From IMG/VR virus record IMGVR_UViG_3300026097_000015, positions 1 through 64,000 of that record: DNA of 64,000 nt. One strand, 5' to 3'. Under the pieces are notes generated by a model. That model made no database searches. It was not told where the DNA came from and worked only from the letters and a program-made list of their open reading frames with translations. Source of the stretch: a virus. A program made the translations under genes and the position numbers. Of the stretch, positions 34,530-45,655 are shown piece by piece. The first letter of the stretch is position 1, and every line of letters begins with the position of its first letter.

Positions 34530-35061
34530 GGAAGATGTAGTAAAACACTTAGATCAAGTCAATACTGTTGTTGGAGAATATCTAAAGGGCAACGACGCCA
34601 CGACAATCTCTAAAGAGCTCTCTATGCCCCGCAAGAAGGTCGTTTCTTTAATTGATGAGTGGAAGTCAATGGCTTCAGATAATGCAGCAATTCGAGCCAG
34701 GGCCAAAGAGGCTTTGGTTGCCGCAGACACCCATTACAGCAGGCTTATACAAAAGGCATATGAAGTTATTGATGATGCGACTACCCAGGGCAACTTAAAC
34801 GCCAAAAGTGGTGCAATTAAAATTGTTATGGATCTAGAGTCAAGAAGAATAGAGATGCTGCAAAAAGCTGGACTTTTAGAAAACAAAGAGCTTGCCGAAG
34901 AGATGGTAGAAATAGAGGAAAGGCAGCAGGTCTTGATTGGTATTCTAAAAGATGTTGCATCGGAGCACCCAGAAATTCGTGATCAAATTATGCGCAGGCT
35001 TTCAGCCGCTACCAAAAGCGGAGAAGCAGTTACTATTGTTCAAAGCTCGGAGAACGACTAA
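34519..35061 (+). CDS. terS: Terminase small subunit
   Basis: 180 residues, overlapping the previous gene by 11 bp and the large subunit by one base (TAATG). N-terminal helix-turn-helix (~20-50: NDATTISKELSMPRKKVVSL), then long helices ending in KDVASEHPEIRDQIMRRL. This layout is that of phage small terminases, which recognise the packaging site and stimulate the ATPase. Confidence 0.75.
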   Translation: MSTEEDVVKHLDQVNTVVGEYLKGNDATTISKELSMPRKKVVSLIDEWKSMASDNAAIRARAKEALVAADTHYSRLIQKAYEVIDDATTQGNLNAKSGAIKIVMDLESRRIEMLQKAGLLENKELAEEMVEIEERQQVLIGILKDVASEHPEIRDQIMRRLSAATKSGEAVTIVQSSEND

Positions 35062-36845
35062 TGTTTGATGACTTTTTAGAGGCCTTGCAAGATAATCCAT
35101 TTGAGGAAGAGCCTGTAGATGTTGTTACTTTTGTAGAGTCCGAGGATTATCTGGGACAGCCTCAGCTATCTGAAATACAATATGACATTGTTCGGGCAAT
35201 GAGCCAAATCTATAAAAAAGAAGACCTGGAGTTGCTGCAGGGCGATGAGGGGACTCAGTACTACAAGAAGTATACAAAAAATGAAGTAATCCTTCAGCTA
35301 GGTAAGGGTAGCGGTAAGGACTTTGTAGCCACCGTAGCTGTAGCCTTTATCGTATACAAGTTGCTATGCCTCAAAGATCCATCAAGATATTATGGCAAGC
35401 CATCTGGAGATGCTATTGATATTCTTAACGTAGCCATCAACGCACAGCAGGCAAAGAACGTTTTCTTTAAAGGTTTTAAAAGCAAGATTGAAAGATCTCC
35501 ATGGTTCGCAGGCAAGTATTATGCAAAAATGGATAGCATCGAGTTTGATAAAGCCATTACTGTTTATTCAGGGCACTCAGAAAGAGAGTCTCACGAGGGT
35601 CTAAACCTTCTTGTAGCAGTTTTGGATGAGATATCTGGCTTTTCTACTGAGGTAGGTACAGGCAATGATCAAGGCAAAACAGCTGACAACATCTATAGGG
35701 CGTTCCGTGGAACAGTGGACTCTCGTTTCCCAGATTTAGGAAAAGTTATCATGCTATCATTTCCAAGGTATCAGGGAGACTTTATCTCTGCAAAGTATGA
35801 AGACGCTATCCTTGAAAAAGAAGTAGTTACTAAGACTCATAAATTTGTTTTAAATCCAGACCTTCCAGAAGATATGGAAGGCAATAGCATGCAGATAGAG
35901 TGGGAAGAGGATCACATTATTTCCTACAGATATCCTGGGGTCTATGCCCTTAAAAGACCTACCTGGGAAGTCAATCCCACAAGGAATATAGAAGATTTTA
36001 AGGTTGCTTTTTATACAGACTTGGGCGATGCAATGATGCGTTTCTTGTGTATACCTACTTATTCTTCTGATGCATTTTTCAAGCAAAGAGATAAAGTGCA
36101 AAACTCAATGACTGTTCGTAATCCACTAGATAGCTTTAGAAGGTTTGATGAGTCATTCAAGCCAGATCCAGACAAAAAATACTTTGTTCATGCTGACCTT
36201 GCACAGAAGCACGATAAGTGTGCTGTCGCAATTGCTCACGTAGATAAGTGGGTAAACATTCAAGTAATCAAAGACTATGAGCAGGTGGCCCCTGTAGTTG
36301 TGGTAGATGCCGTTGCTTGGTGGGAGCCAAAAACAGAGGGGCCAGTTGATTTATCAGAAGTAAAGCAATGGATTCAAAACCTCCGTAGGCTTGGGTTTGA
36401 TATTGGGTTGGTTAGCTTTGACCGCTGGCAGTCATTTGATATTCAGAATGAGCTTAAGGCTGTAGGTATGAAAACAGCGACGGTGTCTGTCGCAAAGAAG
36501 CATTACGAGGATATGGCAATGTTAATGTATGAAGAAAGATTGGCTATGCCAATGATTGACTTGCTATTCGAGGAGCTTACTGAGCTTAAGATTATGAAAA
36601 ATAATAGGGTTGACCACCCTCGCAAAAAATCTAAGGACCTGGCAGACGCAGTTTGTGGAGCTGTTTATAATGCTATATCTCATTCAGTTAGAGACACTAA
36701 CTTAGAAATTGACGTACATACTTTTAATTCTAGAGGAAAAAATCAAGATTCTGATGCATATTCTTCAGAAGGTATGATAGACTATAAACCTAAAAAAATA
36801 CCAGATGATGTGCGTGACTACCTAGAACGCTTCAACATGTTGTAG
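35061..36845 (+). CDS. terL: Terminase large subunit
   Basis: 594 residues; packaging motor ATPase and headful/site nuclease. Walker A LGKGSGKDFV near 80-88, Walker B LVAVLDEIS near 185, then an RNase H-type nuclease with VHADLAQKHD (~376), SFDRWQS (~452) and KDLADAV (~527). All three acidic nuclease positions are present. It lies at least 33 kb from the capsid genes on the linear map, unlike the usual terL-portal-capsid order. Confidence 0.93.
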   Translation: MFDDFLEALQDNPFEEEPVDVVTFVESEDYLGQPQLSEIQYDIVRAMSQIYKKEDLELLQGDEGTQYYKKYTKNEVILQLGKGSGKDFVATVAVAFIVYKLLCLKDPSRYYGKPSGDAIDILNVAINAQQAKNVFFKGFKSKIERSPWFAGKYYAKMDSIEFDKAITVYSGHSERESHEGLNLLVAVLDEISGFSTEVGTGNDQGKTADNIYRAFRGTVDSRFPDLGKVIMLSFPRYQGDFISAKYEDAILEKEVVTKTHKFVLNPDLPEDMEGNSMQIEWEEDHIISYRYPGVYALKRPTWEVNPTRNIEDFKVAFYTDLGDAMMRFLCIPTYSSDAFFKQRDKVQNSMTVRNPLDSFRRFDESFKPDPDKKYFVHADLAQKHDKCAVAIAHVDKWVNIQVIKDYEQVAPVVVVDAVAWWEPKTEGPVDLSEVKQWIQNLRRLGFDIGLVSFDRWQSFDIQNELKAVGMKTATVSVAKKHYEDMAMLMYEERLAMPMIDLLFEELTELKIMKNNRVDHPRKKSKDLADAVCGAVYNAISHSVRDTNLEIDVHTFNSRGKNQDSDAYSSEGMIDYKPKKIPDDVRDYLERFNML

Positions 36846-36857
36846 TTAGGACTAAAA

Positions 36858-37266
36858 TTGAGTATAGACATAATCTATTTCTCAAATCACACTGGGAATA
36901 CACACAGATTTGTAGAAAAATTTAGAGAGGCAACAGGTGTTAACGTTACAAGAATTGATATTCGTACTAGTGCTGGTTCCGATTCCGTTCGTGCTAGCAG
37001 TGAGTATATTCTTTTTGTTCCAACTTATGGCGGGGGTAGTGAGAAGTCTGCAATCCCCAGACAGGTTCGATATTTTTTAAACGTTCCTGAAAATAGGGAT
37101 AAACTCCGTGGTGTTGTAGGCTTTGGCAACACCAACTTCGGAGCACATTACTGCAAAGCAGCAGAACTAATATCTGCAAAAACAGGAGTTCCGATTATTG
37201 ATCGTATAGAAATTTTTGGGGCACCTGGAGACATAGAACGATTACAAGGAAGACTAGAGGCCCTAT

Positions 37267-37277
<11 letters not shown>
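36858..37277 (+). CDS. nrdI: NrdI flavodoxin-like protein
   Basis: 139 residues from TTG 36858. Flavodoxin fold: [21 protein letters not shown]-phosphate loop at 4-21, FVPTYGGG near 52, GFGNTNFG near 90. NrdI supplies the oxidant for the manganese cofactor of class Ib ribonucleotide reductase. It overlaps nrdE by 11 bp in an nrdI-E-F operon. Confidence 0.92.
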
Positions 37278-40361
<3,084 letters not shown>

Positions 40362-40363
40362 CA

Positions 40364-40392
40364 TTGACATCTGAATTAATAAGTTGTACAAT
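40364..40392 (+). promoter_or_regulatory. Consensus promoter for the tRNA cluster
   Basis: TTGACA (40364-40369), 17-bp spacer, TACAAT (40387-40392), 11 nt before the first tRNA. Close to perfect sigma-70/sigA consensus. Confidence 0.85.
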
Positions 40393-40402
40393 GGTATAGT
40401 AG

Positions 40403-40474
40403 TCCCCCTTAGCTCAGCGGCAGAGCAGAGAGCTGTTAACTCTAAGGTCCGTGGTTCGAATCCACGAGGGGGAG
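40403..40474 (+). tRNA. tRNA-Asn (GTT)
   Basis: 72-nt cloverleaf: 7-bp acceptor (TCCCCCT/AGGGGGA), D arm, GTT anticodon in a 7-nt loop (the outermost anticodon-stem pair is mismatched), standard TTCGAAT T loop. CCA is not encoded. First of four tRNAs behind a strong promoter. Confidence 0.93.
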
Positions 40475-40547
40475 CGGAGACTAAAATCTCCTCTGTACAC
40501 ACTAGCATGACTCATAAGAACCATTCACATAGTCACTGTACAGGTTT

Positions 40548-40618
40548 GCGACTATTGCATAAGGGTAGTGCGTAACCTTGCCAAGGTTAATGTGCGAGTT
40601 CGAGTCTCGCTAGTCGCT
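40548..40618 (+). tRNA. tRNA-Gly (GCC)
   Basis: 71-nt cloverleaf: acceptor GCGACTA/TAGTCGC, anticodon stem TAACC/GGTTA with GCC, T stem GCGAG/CTCGC. CCA not encoded. The 73-nt gap before it contains a small GGAGA/TCTCC hairpin. Confidence 0.92.
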
Positions 40619-40622
40619 CAAA

Positions 40623-40696
40623 GGTCTCGTAGCTCAGTTGGTTAGAGTGCCGCCCTGTCACGGCGGAGGTCGCCAGTTCAAGTCTGGTCGGGATCG
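40623..40696 (+). tRNA. tRNA-Asp (GTC)
   Basis: 74-nt cloverleaf with anticodon stem CCGCC/GGCGG, GTC anticodon and G discriminator. The acceptor includes two G.U pairs. It is 4 nt after tRNA-Gly, so they are probably processed from one precursor. Confidence 0.92.
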
Positions 40697-40700
40697 CAGT

Positions 40701-40772
40701 GCCCTCTTAGCTCAGTGGTAGAGCAACGCACTTGTAATGCGTAGGCCATCGGTTCAAATCCGATAGAGGGCT
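40701..40772 (+). tRNA. tRNA-Thr (TGT)
   Basis: 72-nt cloverleaf: acceptor GCCCTCT/AGAGGGC, anticodon stem ACGCA/TGCGT with TGT, T stem ATCGG/CCGAT. CCA not encoded. The next promoter starts 1 nt after it. Confidence 0.94.
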
Positions 40773-40773
40773 C

Positions 40774-40782
40774 TGATATAAT
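40774..40782 (+). promoter_or_regulatory. Extended -10 promoter (TGATATAAT) for the lysis cassette
   Basis: TG-A-TATAAT directly after tRNA-Thr; the leader carries AAGGAG 5 nt before the ATG at 40799. Confidence 0.75.
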
Positions 40783-40798
40783 AGTCTTAAGGAGAAAA

Positions 40799-41638
40799 AT
40801 GAGAAGAAGACTTGATTGGAAGCCAAATTTTGATGAGCGTTCCAAGGGATTTGGAGTAGGGAGCCTTGTCTCCCAACAGCCAGTAGACATTACTAAGCCA
40901 ACAATTTGGCAACATGGCACGGTTTTAGATCAAGGTGCCGAGGGTGCCTGCGTGGGTTTTGCATGGACTGGTGCTACAATTGCTAAACCTATGCCCCCAG
41001 AAACACAGCCAGAGTTTGCACAAGGTAATTCATTCGCAATTAATCTTTACAAAGAGGCACAAAAGATAGACCCATGGCCAGGGGAAAACTATAGCGGAAC
41101 ATCTGTTCTTGCAGGTGCAAAGATTGCTAAAGAAAAAGGAATCATTGATGAATATCGATGGTGTTTTAGTATAGAAGAGTTAAGAGACGCAGTGATTAAT
41201 GTCGGCCCAGTCGTAATTGGGGTCAATTGGTACAAAGATATGTATTCCACTGATAACAACGGAATCGTTAAGGTTGCAGGAGATCACGTAGGTGGTCATG
41301 CAATTATGGTTACTGGCTTTATTCCAGATTATAATGTAAATAACTTGTCTACACCAGTTTTTGAGTGGGTAAATTCCTGGGGACCTGGATATGGCAAGGG
41401 TGGTAGGGGATACATAACCTACAAGGATATGGAAAGACTAATAGAAGAACGTGCAGAGATGTGCGTTCCTATTAAAAAGAATACTCCAGTATTGTTTGGA
41501 ACAAACCCAGAGCCAAAAAAGGAACCAAAAAAAGAAAAACAGGATACAAAGCCAATCCAGGTAAATCCTAGCCAGATCAATCACTTGATTGCTGGTTTGA
41601 TTAGAATCATTCAAAACATATTCAAAGGTAAGAGTTAA
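40799..41638 (+). CDS. Papain-like (C1) cysteine peptidase, probable endolysin component
   Basis: 279 residues. Papain fold signature: oxyanion Gln45 and catalytic Cys51 (DQGAEGACVGFAW), His167 (GGHAIMVTGF), Asn192 (WVNSWGPGYGKGG). The core occupies ~1-235; a Lys/Pro-rich linker (~240-258) leads to a hydrophobic/amphipathic C-terminal helix. It overlaps the M23 peptidase gene (TAATG) and precedes holin-like genes, so it probably cleaves peptidoglycan peptides during lysis. A virion-maturation protease is the alternative. Confidence 0.8.
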   Translation: MRRRLDWKPNFDERSKGFGVGSLVSQQPVDITKPTIWQHGTVLDQGAEGACVGFAWTGATIAKPMPPETQPEFAQGNSFAINLYKEAQKIDPWPGENYSGTSVLAGAKIAKEKGIIDEYRWCFSIEELRDAVINVGPVVIGVNWYKDMYSTDNNGIVKVAGDHVGGHAIMVTGFIPDYNVNNLSTPVFEWVNSWGPGYGKGGRGYITYKDMERLIEERAEMCVPIKKNTPVLFGTNPEPKKEPKKEKQDTKPIQVNPSQINHLIAGLIRIIQNIFKGKS

Positions 41639-42615
41639 TGTCAATTATTTATCCAATAAAGGGTAGTCTTAACCGAAGCTTTAAGATTACGTCCCCTTTC
41701 GGACCAAGAGTTCATCCCATTTCAGGAAAACGCAGTAATCATAACGGCGTTGATCTAATCAGAAAAGACGGGAAACCTAACGAGCCTATCCTTGCACCAG
41801 AGGCTGGAAAAATTTTAACTGCACGTAAGTCAAACCACCCTACAGGCGGGTACGGATACTACGTAAAGATGCAGGGTAAGAGTGGGGTTGTTCATCTTAT
41901 GGCACATCTGGTAAAAGGTAGCCTACGGATAAAGAGCGGAGATGTAGTAGAGCAGGGAGATGTCCTCGGATTGATGGGAACTACTGGCAATTCTACTGGA
42001 GTTCACTTGCATTGGGAAGTAAGGATAAACGGTAAGTTCGTAGACCCAATTAAATGGATTCAAAATAATGGAGAGCCAGACCTTCCTAACGATTTTGCTG
42101 CCTGGACCAAAAAGCAGGGAGACAAGTCGGCATCTGTTCATATCAAAAATGCACCCAAAGGCTCTAAGGTTGTGGTCAAACATAATGAGGTTACCGTATT
42201 TCTTAAAACTGTTAGACTTAAAAAGCATTCTGGTTTGGGGACAAGCATTGATCTTCAACAAGGCAAGAACGTTATAGAAATTTTTGTAGATGGTTTTAGA
42301 GTAAAAAGAACTGCTTACACACGAAAATCAAATTCAGGGGGTACTATCATACCACCTAAAGATGACAAAGGCTCCAAGGATGTAGTCTGGGAGCCTGCAA
42401 CACCTGAATACAGGCACGATAAGATGGAAAGAGAGGGGCAGCTTCCTAAGGTTAGGAATAGGTCCGATAAAACTCATATCGTTAAGTCAGGAGAAAACTT
42501 AACATCTATTGCAAAACAATACAATTCTACTGTGCCTAAAATAAAAAAGCATAACAATATAAAGAATGCCAATTTAATTAGAATTGGTCAAATCATCAAG
42601 ATACCACAGGAGTAA
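41638..42615 (+). CDS. M23 endopeptidase with C-terminal LysM domain
   Basis: 325 residues. Zinc peptidase motifs H35-x(3)-D39 (NHNGVDLI) and H123-x-H125 (GVHLHWEV), as in lysostaphin-type enzymes that cut peptidoglycan cross-links. A beta-rich middle domain (~155-225) precedes a LysM module at ~278-325 (HIVKSGENLTSIAKQYNSTV) that binds glycan. Likely endolysin partner of the C1 peptidase upstream. Confidence 0.9.
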   Translation: MSIIYPIKGSLNRSFKITSPFGPRVHPISGKRSNHNGVDLIRKDGKPNEPILAPEAGKILTARKSNHPTGGYGYYVKMQGKSGVVHLMAHLVKGSLRIKSGDVVEQGDVLGLMGTTGNSTGVHLHWEVRINGKFVDPIKWIQNNGEPDLPNDFAAWTKKQGDKSASVHIKNAPKGSKVVVKHNEVTVFLKTVRLKKHSGLGTSIDLQQGKNVIEIFVDGFRVKRTAYTRKSNSGGTIIPPKDDKGSKDVVWEPATPEYRHDKMEREGQLPKVRNRSDKTHIVKSGENLTSIAKQYNSTVPKIKKHNNIKNANLIRIGQIIKIPQE

Positions 42616-42618
42616 ACG

Positions 42619-42972
42619 ATGGCTAGAAAAAGAAAAAATGAACTACAGAAATGGCTAGGCAAATTAAAGGTAGACATAAAGAAACCTTTTGACTGGCTTT
42701 TCTTTATGGGTGGCGAGAAGATCCCCGAGGATAGCCCAGGCCCTTCCTGGAAGTTCCGCAGAAAGCTAATCTTTGGTGCGTACAGACTAAGTGTAGCTAT
42801 GATTATCTTTGGAGCTGTAACATTTTTCTACGATACTAATGTATCAAACAACTTAGTAACTGGTGGAATTGCCATACTGACAATTATTATTGGTGCATAC
42901 ACCGCAACTGCCACATGGCAGGACATTAAGATGTATAATAGTAATAAAGATTCATATGAAAATATGGAATAA
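42619..42972 (+). CDS. Small membrane protein of the lysis cassette (possible holin)
   Basis: 117 residues. A basic N-terminus, then two transmembrane segments (~55-72 LSVAMIIFGAVTFF; ~79-97 LVTGGIAILTIIIGAYTATA) and a charged tail. Two membrane proteins following endolysin genes commonly form a holin/antiholin pair. Starts 3 bp after the peptidase stop. Confidence 0.65.
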   Translation: MARKRKNELQKWLGKLKVDIKKPFDWLFFMGGEKIPEDSPGPSWKFRRKLIFGAYRLSVAMIIFGAVTFFYDTNVSNNLVTGGIAILTIIIGAYTATATWQDIKMYNSNKDSYENME

Positions 42973-42991
42973 ATAAAATAAGGAGACATAT

Positions 42992-43237
42992 ATGTTATCA
43001 AGTCCGAAATGGTGGGGTCTGGCACTAGAGCGTGCAATCCGTACCCTGGCACAAACAGCAATTGCTACCATTACAGCAGGAACAGCTGTAGGAGCTCTAC
43101 AGGTAGATTGGGTTAATGTTGCTAGCGTAGCTGGTTTAGCAGGTATCCTTTCTATCCTTACTTCAATTGCATTCCCCTCAAAGGAAATGAAAGAAGTCAA
43201 GATTGAAGCAGCAAAGCTGGAGGCTGAAAAGAAGTAA
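42992..43237 (+). CDS. r1t-type holin
   Basis: 81 residues; RBS AAGGAGA. ALERAIRTLAQTAIATITAG followed by VDWVNVASVAGLAGILSIL and LTSIAFPSKE matches the r1t holin pattern common in actinophages: two membrane helices and a charged coiled C-terminus. It would permeabilise the membrane to release the endolysins. Confidence 0.85.
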   Translation: MLSSPKWWGLALERAIRTLAQTAIATITAGTAVGALQVDWVNVASVAGLAGILSILTSIAFPSKEMKEVKIEAAKLEAEKK

Positions 43238-43416
43238 TGCCCACTTATGAATATAAGTGTTCTACCTGCGATACCCCGTACAACAAAGTACGGGGTATTT
43301 CAGAAGCAGAGCCAGAGTACTACTGTGAGACTTGCAATAAACAACTTTTGCGTGTATACTCGAAACCTGTTGTTAGTTTTTCAGGCAGCGGATTTTACAG
43401 CACAGATAAAAAATAG
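43237..43416 (+). CDS. FmdB-like zinc-ribbon protein
   Basis: 59 residues, ATG overlapping the holin stop (TAATG). MPTYEYKCSTCDTPY start, second CETCNK knuckle and a Ser/Gly-rich end (SFSGSGFYST) are the FmdB/CxxC-CxxC-SSSS family layout, known as small regulatory-type proteins in actinobacteria. A longer frame at 43247 in another register is spurious. Confidence 0.8.
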   Translation: MPTYEYKCSTCDTPYNKVRGISEAEPEYYCETCNKQLLRVYSKPVVSFSGSGFYSTDKK

Positions 43417-43424
43417 GAGATACC

Positions 43425-43682
43425 TTGGCAAGACCTTTAGCAGGTAATAAACCAGAAGTAGAGGAGTGGACCCCCAATGCTCTCGATAGATGTGACTATG
43501 AGTGTCCAGCTCAGGCCATGGTTAAGGCTACAGGAATGTATGGAGAGCTAATGTTTTGCCATCATCATTACAATCAAATCTCTAACAGCAACTCTAAAAG
43601 CAATAAGCTTAAAGCATTTGCATTTGATGTGCAAGATAAGAGTAGCGTTCTAGAAGTTAATCGGCTGAAAGAAGATTCATGA
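43425..43682 (+). CDS. DUF7455-like small zinc protein
   Basis: 85 residues from TTG 43425, preceded by AGGAGA. DRCDYECPAQAMVKATGMYG then ELMFCHHHYN gives three Cys plus His, similar to the short actinobacterial DUF7455 proteins. The last 35 residues are Asn/Ser/Lys-rich and polar. Function unknown; consistent with an actinobacterial host. Confidence 0.7.
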   Translation: MARPLAGNKPEVEEWTPNALDRCDYECPAQAMVKATGMYGELMFCHHHYNQISNSNSKSNKLKAFAFDVQDKSSVLEVNRLKEDS

Positions 43683-44020
43683 TGAGCGAAAAAGATCCCA
43701 AAGAAGAGTGGTTCGAGAACATGATTCTTGAAGGTGTAGTTGAGTTTTCGGGTATTGACGAAGAAACTGGAGAGATGCTGTATAACTTTTCTCCAGACGT
43801 AATAGAGAAGCATCCAGATGTTTTTGAAAGGATGGTAGCTGAAATTCAAAAAGAAATATACGTGCTTTGGGAGAAGGGCTTTTTATCCATGAACATAGCG
43901 GATGAAAATCCTTTGGTACAAATTACCCCCAAGGCTTTAGACGCAGATGCAATTAAGATAGAGCTTACACGTGATGAGCAAAGAAGTCTAGAGCTCATAA
44001 TGATGTACATGTCTACCTAA
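43679..44020 (+). CDS. Unknown acidic protein
   Basis: 113 residues, ATGA-coupled to the previous gene (a second ATG follows at 43682). Acidic and mostly helical (DVFERMVAEIQKEIYVLWEK), with a second half that may be a small alpha/beta domain. No recognisable family; followed by a new promoter. Confidence 0.6.
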   Translation: MMSEKDPKEEWFENMILEGVVEFSGIDEETGEMLYNFSPDVIEKHPDVFERMVAEIQKEIYVLWEKGFLSMNIADENPLVQITPKALDADAIKIELTRDEQRSLELIMMYMST

Positions 44021-44021
44021 T

Positions 44022-44030
44022 GATATAATT
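44022..44030 (+). promoter_or_regulatory. Extended -10 promoter (TGATATAAT)
   Basis: TG-A-TATAAT immediately after the previous stop; predicted start near 44037, inside the purine-rich GGAGGAGGG that precedes the ATG at 44047. The leader is therefore very short. Confidence 0.65.
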
Positions 44031-44046
44031 GTAGGAGGAGGGCTTT

Positions 44047-44484
44047 ATGGACTTTTTTGCAGGATCTTTAATAACTTTGTTAGTCTCTGCCGTTGTGTAC
44101 AGGCTAATAGTTAAAGAACGTAAAAGTCTAAGCTTCTTCGCACCTAAGTATACCCAAAGTTATAATTATATACTTTTAAAACCCATTCTTGGAGATCACC
44201 CTGTCTATGACGTGATTAATGAAAAAATGCGGACACAGGCAACAGATCATTTTGATTCAAAGCATATCAGGATGGTAATTATGGACGATTACGCTTACTG
44301 GATTAGGAACAATGTTTTGGTGTGTGCGGAGCTGAATGAAGAAGGCTTTGATGAAAAAACTACAAAAGAGGTTGACATAATGGGTATGGATAAGGTAGAA
44401 TTGAACAAGATGATTACGGTTGTCGATAAGCTGACGGAGGGAAACAAACATGATGGTGGGAGTCCAGGGGACAAAAAGTTTTGA
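44047..44484 (+). CDS. Membrane-anchored unknown protein
   Basis: 145 residues with one N-terminal transmembrane segment (FAGSLITLLVSAVVYRLIV) and a soluble domain on one side (YWIRNNVLVCAELNEEGFD). Strong RBS. The C-terminus overlaps the next gene by 35 bp. Function unknown. Confidence 0.6.
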   Translation: MDFFAGSLITLLVSAVVYRLIVKERKSLSFFAPKYTQSYNYILLKPILGDHPVYDVINEKMRTQATDHFDSKHIRMVIMDDYAYWIRNNVLVCAELNEEGFDEKTTKEVDIMGMDKVELNKMITVVDKLTEGNKHDGGSPGDKKF

Positions 44485-44800
44485 TGACTATCAAATAGTC
44501 TTAAGAGCAATGCACACCGCCTTATCTGACAAACCAGAAAGCGATTCAGAGTTTTTTGTGTATTCTGCAGGTCCAGCAAACATTAATCAAATGGTAAAAG
44601 AATTTGTTAATGTTACGGAGAGAAGTATGAAGGGGTATGGCATTAAATCCAAGTATACTCTAGTTCCCCCTAGCTGGATAGAAGAAAACATAGTAGATTT
44701 TTCTTATATTGTATACCTTTCTAAGCCTGGCGAGAGAACGTCTAGCTTGGTAGAGGTTGCAGAAGAAAATAACATAGACGTGGGTATATACAGATACTAG
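44450..44800 (+). CDS. SLOG / DUF2493-like Rossmann protein
   Basis: 116 residues; GGAGGG lies 9 nt before ATG 44450. SFDDYQIVLRAMHTALSD, FFVYSAGPANINQMVKEFV and a C-terminal DVGIYRY resemble the compact Rossmann fold of SLOG proteins that bind nucleotide-derived ligands, found in phage and defence contexts. The assignment is by pattern and not certain. Confidence 0.5.
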   Translation: MMVGVQGTKSFDDYQIVLRAMHTALSDKPESDSEFFVYSAGPANINQMVKEFVNVTERSMKGYGIKSKYTLVPPSWIEENIVDFSYIVYLSKPGERTSSLVEVAEENNIDVGIYRY

Positions 44801-44809
44801 GAGTTAAAG

Positions 44810-45019
44810 ATGCTAATTAAATCTTTAAACAGCATGGAAAAAATAGTTAGTCAAAACAAAGCCCTAGGCTGGGATGGATGGAGTGTTACAGACAGCAAGC
44901 CCTCCCCAACAGCTTGGAGATCTAAAGACGGAGTATACGTTAATGGTCAGTGGTTCCTCCAGAGAAGGTACGAAATCACTCCTGATGGATGGCATATCCC
45001 TCGAAAATTTGTGAGGTAG
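44810..45019 (+). CDS. Small Trp-rich protein
   Basis: 69 residues; RBS AGGAG. KALGWDGWSVTDSKPSPTAW and RRYEITPDGWHIPRKFV give seven aromatic Trp/Tyr positions in two repeated-looking D-G-W turns. Similar short proteins are common in actinophages. Function unknown. Confidence 0.65.
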   Translation: MLIKSLNSMEKIVSQNKALGWDGWSVTDSKPSPTAWRSKDGVYVNGQWFLQRRYEITPDGWHIPRKFVR

Positions 45020-45023
45020 CACA

Positions 45024-45311
45024 TTGGAAAACGAAGACTGGAAGAGGTCTGCGTCTTGCTTAAACTACGAAACAAATCTATTTTTTGATGAATATGAAGA
45101 AAATGAAAACCTTAGACCTGCCATCGATAAGATATGTTCGGACTGTCCCGTAGCAAGGCAATGCTTTGCTGTAGGGGTTTCCCAAAAAGAGTGGGGAGTT
45201 TGGGGAGGAATATTTCTTGAAAATGGCAAAATTAACAGAGAGTTTAATAGGCACAAAGCAAAGCAAGACTGGGCAAAAACATGGCAGTATTTAACAATTG
45301 ATAAGAAGTAG
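45024..45311 (+). CDS. WhiB-family iron-sulfur transcription regulator
   Basis: 95 residues from TTG 45024. Cys12, Cys38, Cys41 and Cys47 are spaced as in WhiB ([4Fe-4S] ligands; CSDCPVARQC), followed by the family's GVWGG turn. WhiB proteins bind the principal sigma factor and are confined to actinobacteria and their phages, so this is the strongest host indicator. It may steer host or phage promoter choice. The basic C-terminal DNA-contact tail is modest. Confidence 0.88.
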   Translation: MENEDWKRSASCLNYETNLFFDEYEENENLRPAIDKICSDCPVARQCFAVGVSQKEWGVWGGIFLENGKINREFNRHKAKQDWAKTWQYLTIDKK

Positions 45312-45314
45312 GGT

Positions 45315-45413
45315 ATGAACGAGATATTTTTTCAGATAGCGGTTCTAGCAGGTGTTTGGAGTAACGTCACCTTGGGAGTAATTGCTTTGCGTGATAGGAG
45401 AAAAAAGAAATAA
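45315..45413 (+). CDS. 32-residue single-pass membrane peptide
   Basis: ATG 45315, stop in TAATG overlap with the next gene. One hydrophobic helix (FFQIAVLAGVWSNVTLGVIA) then a basic RDRRKKK end, so the C-terminus should be cytoplasmic. Coupling on both sides supports expression. Confidence 0.55.
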   Translation: MNEIFFQIAVLAGVWSNVTLGVIALRDRRKKK

Positions 45414-45655
45414 TGTACAATCTTGAAATGAAAAAAGCAGTCCATTCTTTGGACACGTACAAGCCAAAAAACTTTGGAGTTGTCATTGTAGATAATGATC
45501 AGTTCCTTACCGTAAAAGCACCTGAGAAAAACTTTAATCAGTTGCTTGACGAAGACAAGCGTCGTGCGGTAGAATATATGGTAAGGGTAAAGTCTGCCCT
45601 GGAAGATCTAGGAGCAATAGTTTTGCTCGTAAGGGAAGGTGGCGAAGATGTCTGA
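45413..45655 (+). CDS. Small unknown protein
   Basis: 80 residues. NFGVVIVDNDQFLTVKAPEK is a two-strand segment followed by an amphipathic helix (DEDKRRAVEYMVRVKSALED) and a final strand (AIVLLVREG). The compact alpha/beta pattern and tight coupling (TAATG upstream, 8-bp overlap downstream) indicate a real gene. Family not recognised. Confidence 0.65.
   Translation: MYNLEMKKAVHSLDTYKPKNFGVVIVDNDQFLTVKAPEKNFNQLLDEDKRRAVEYMVRVKSALEDLGAIVLLVREGGEDV

Noticed and set aside
40475-40547. Possible degenerate tRNA between tRNA-Asn and tRNA-Gly
   Set aside because: A CAT-containing loop-like string is present but no acceptor or T arm can be folded; only a small GGAGA/TCTCC hairpin is supported.
43247-43447. 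66-residue frame overlapping the FmdB-like gene
   Set aside because: The other register gives a 59-residue protein with a clear FmdB zinc ribbon and TAATG coupling; both cannot be the main product.
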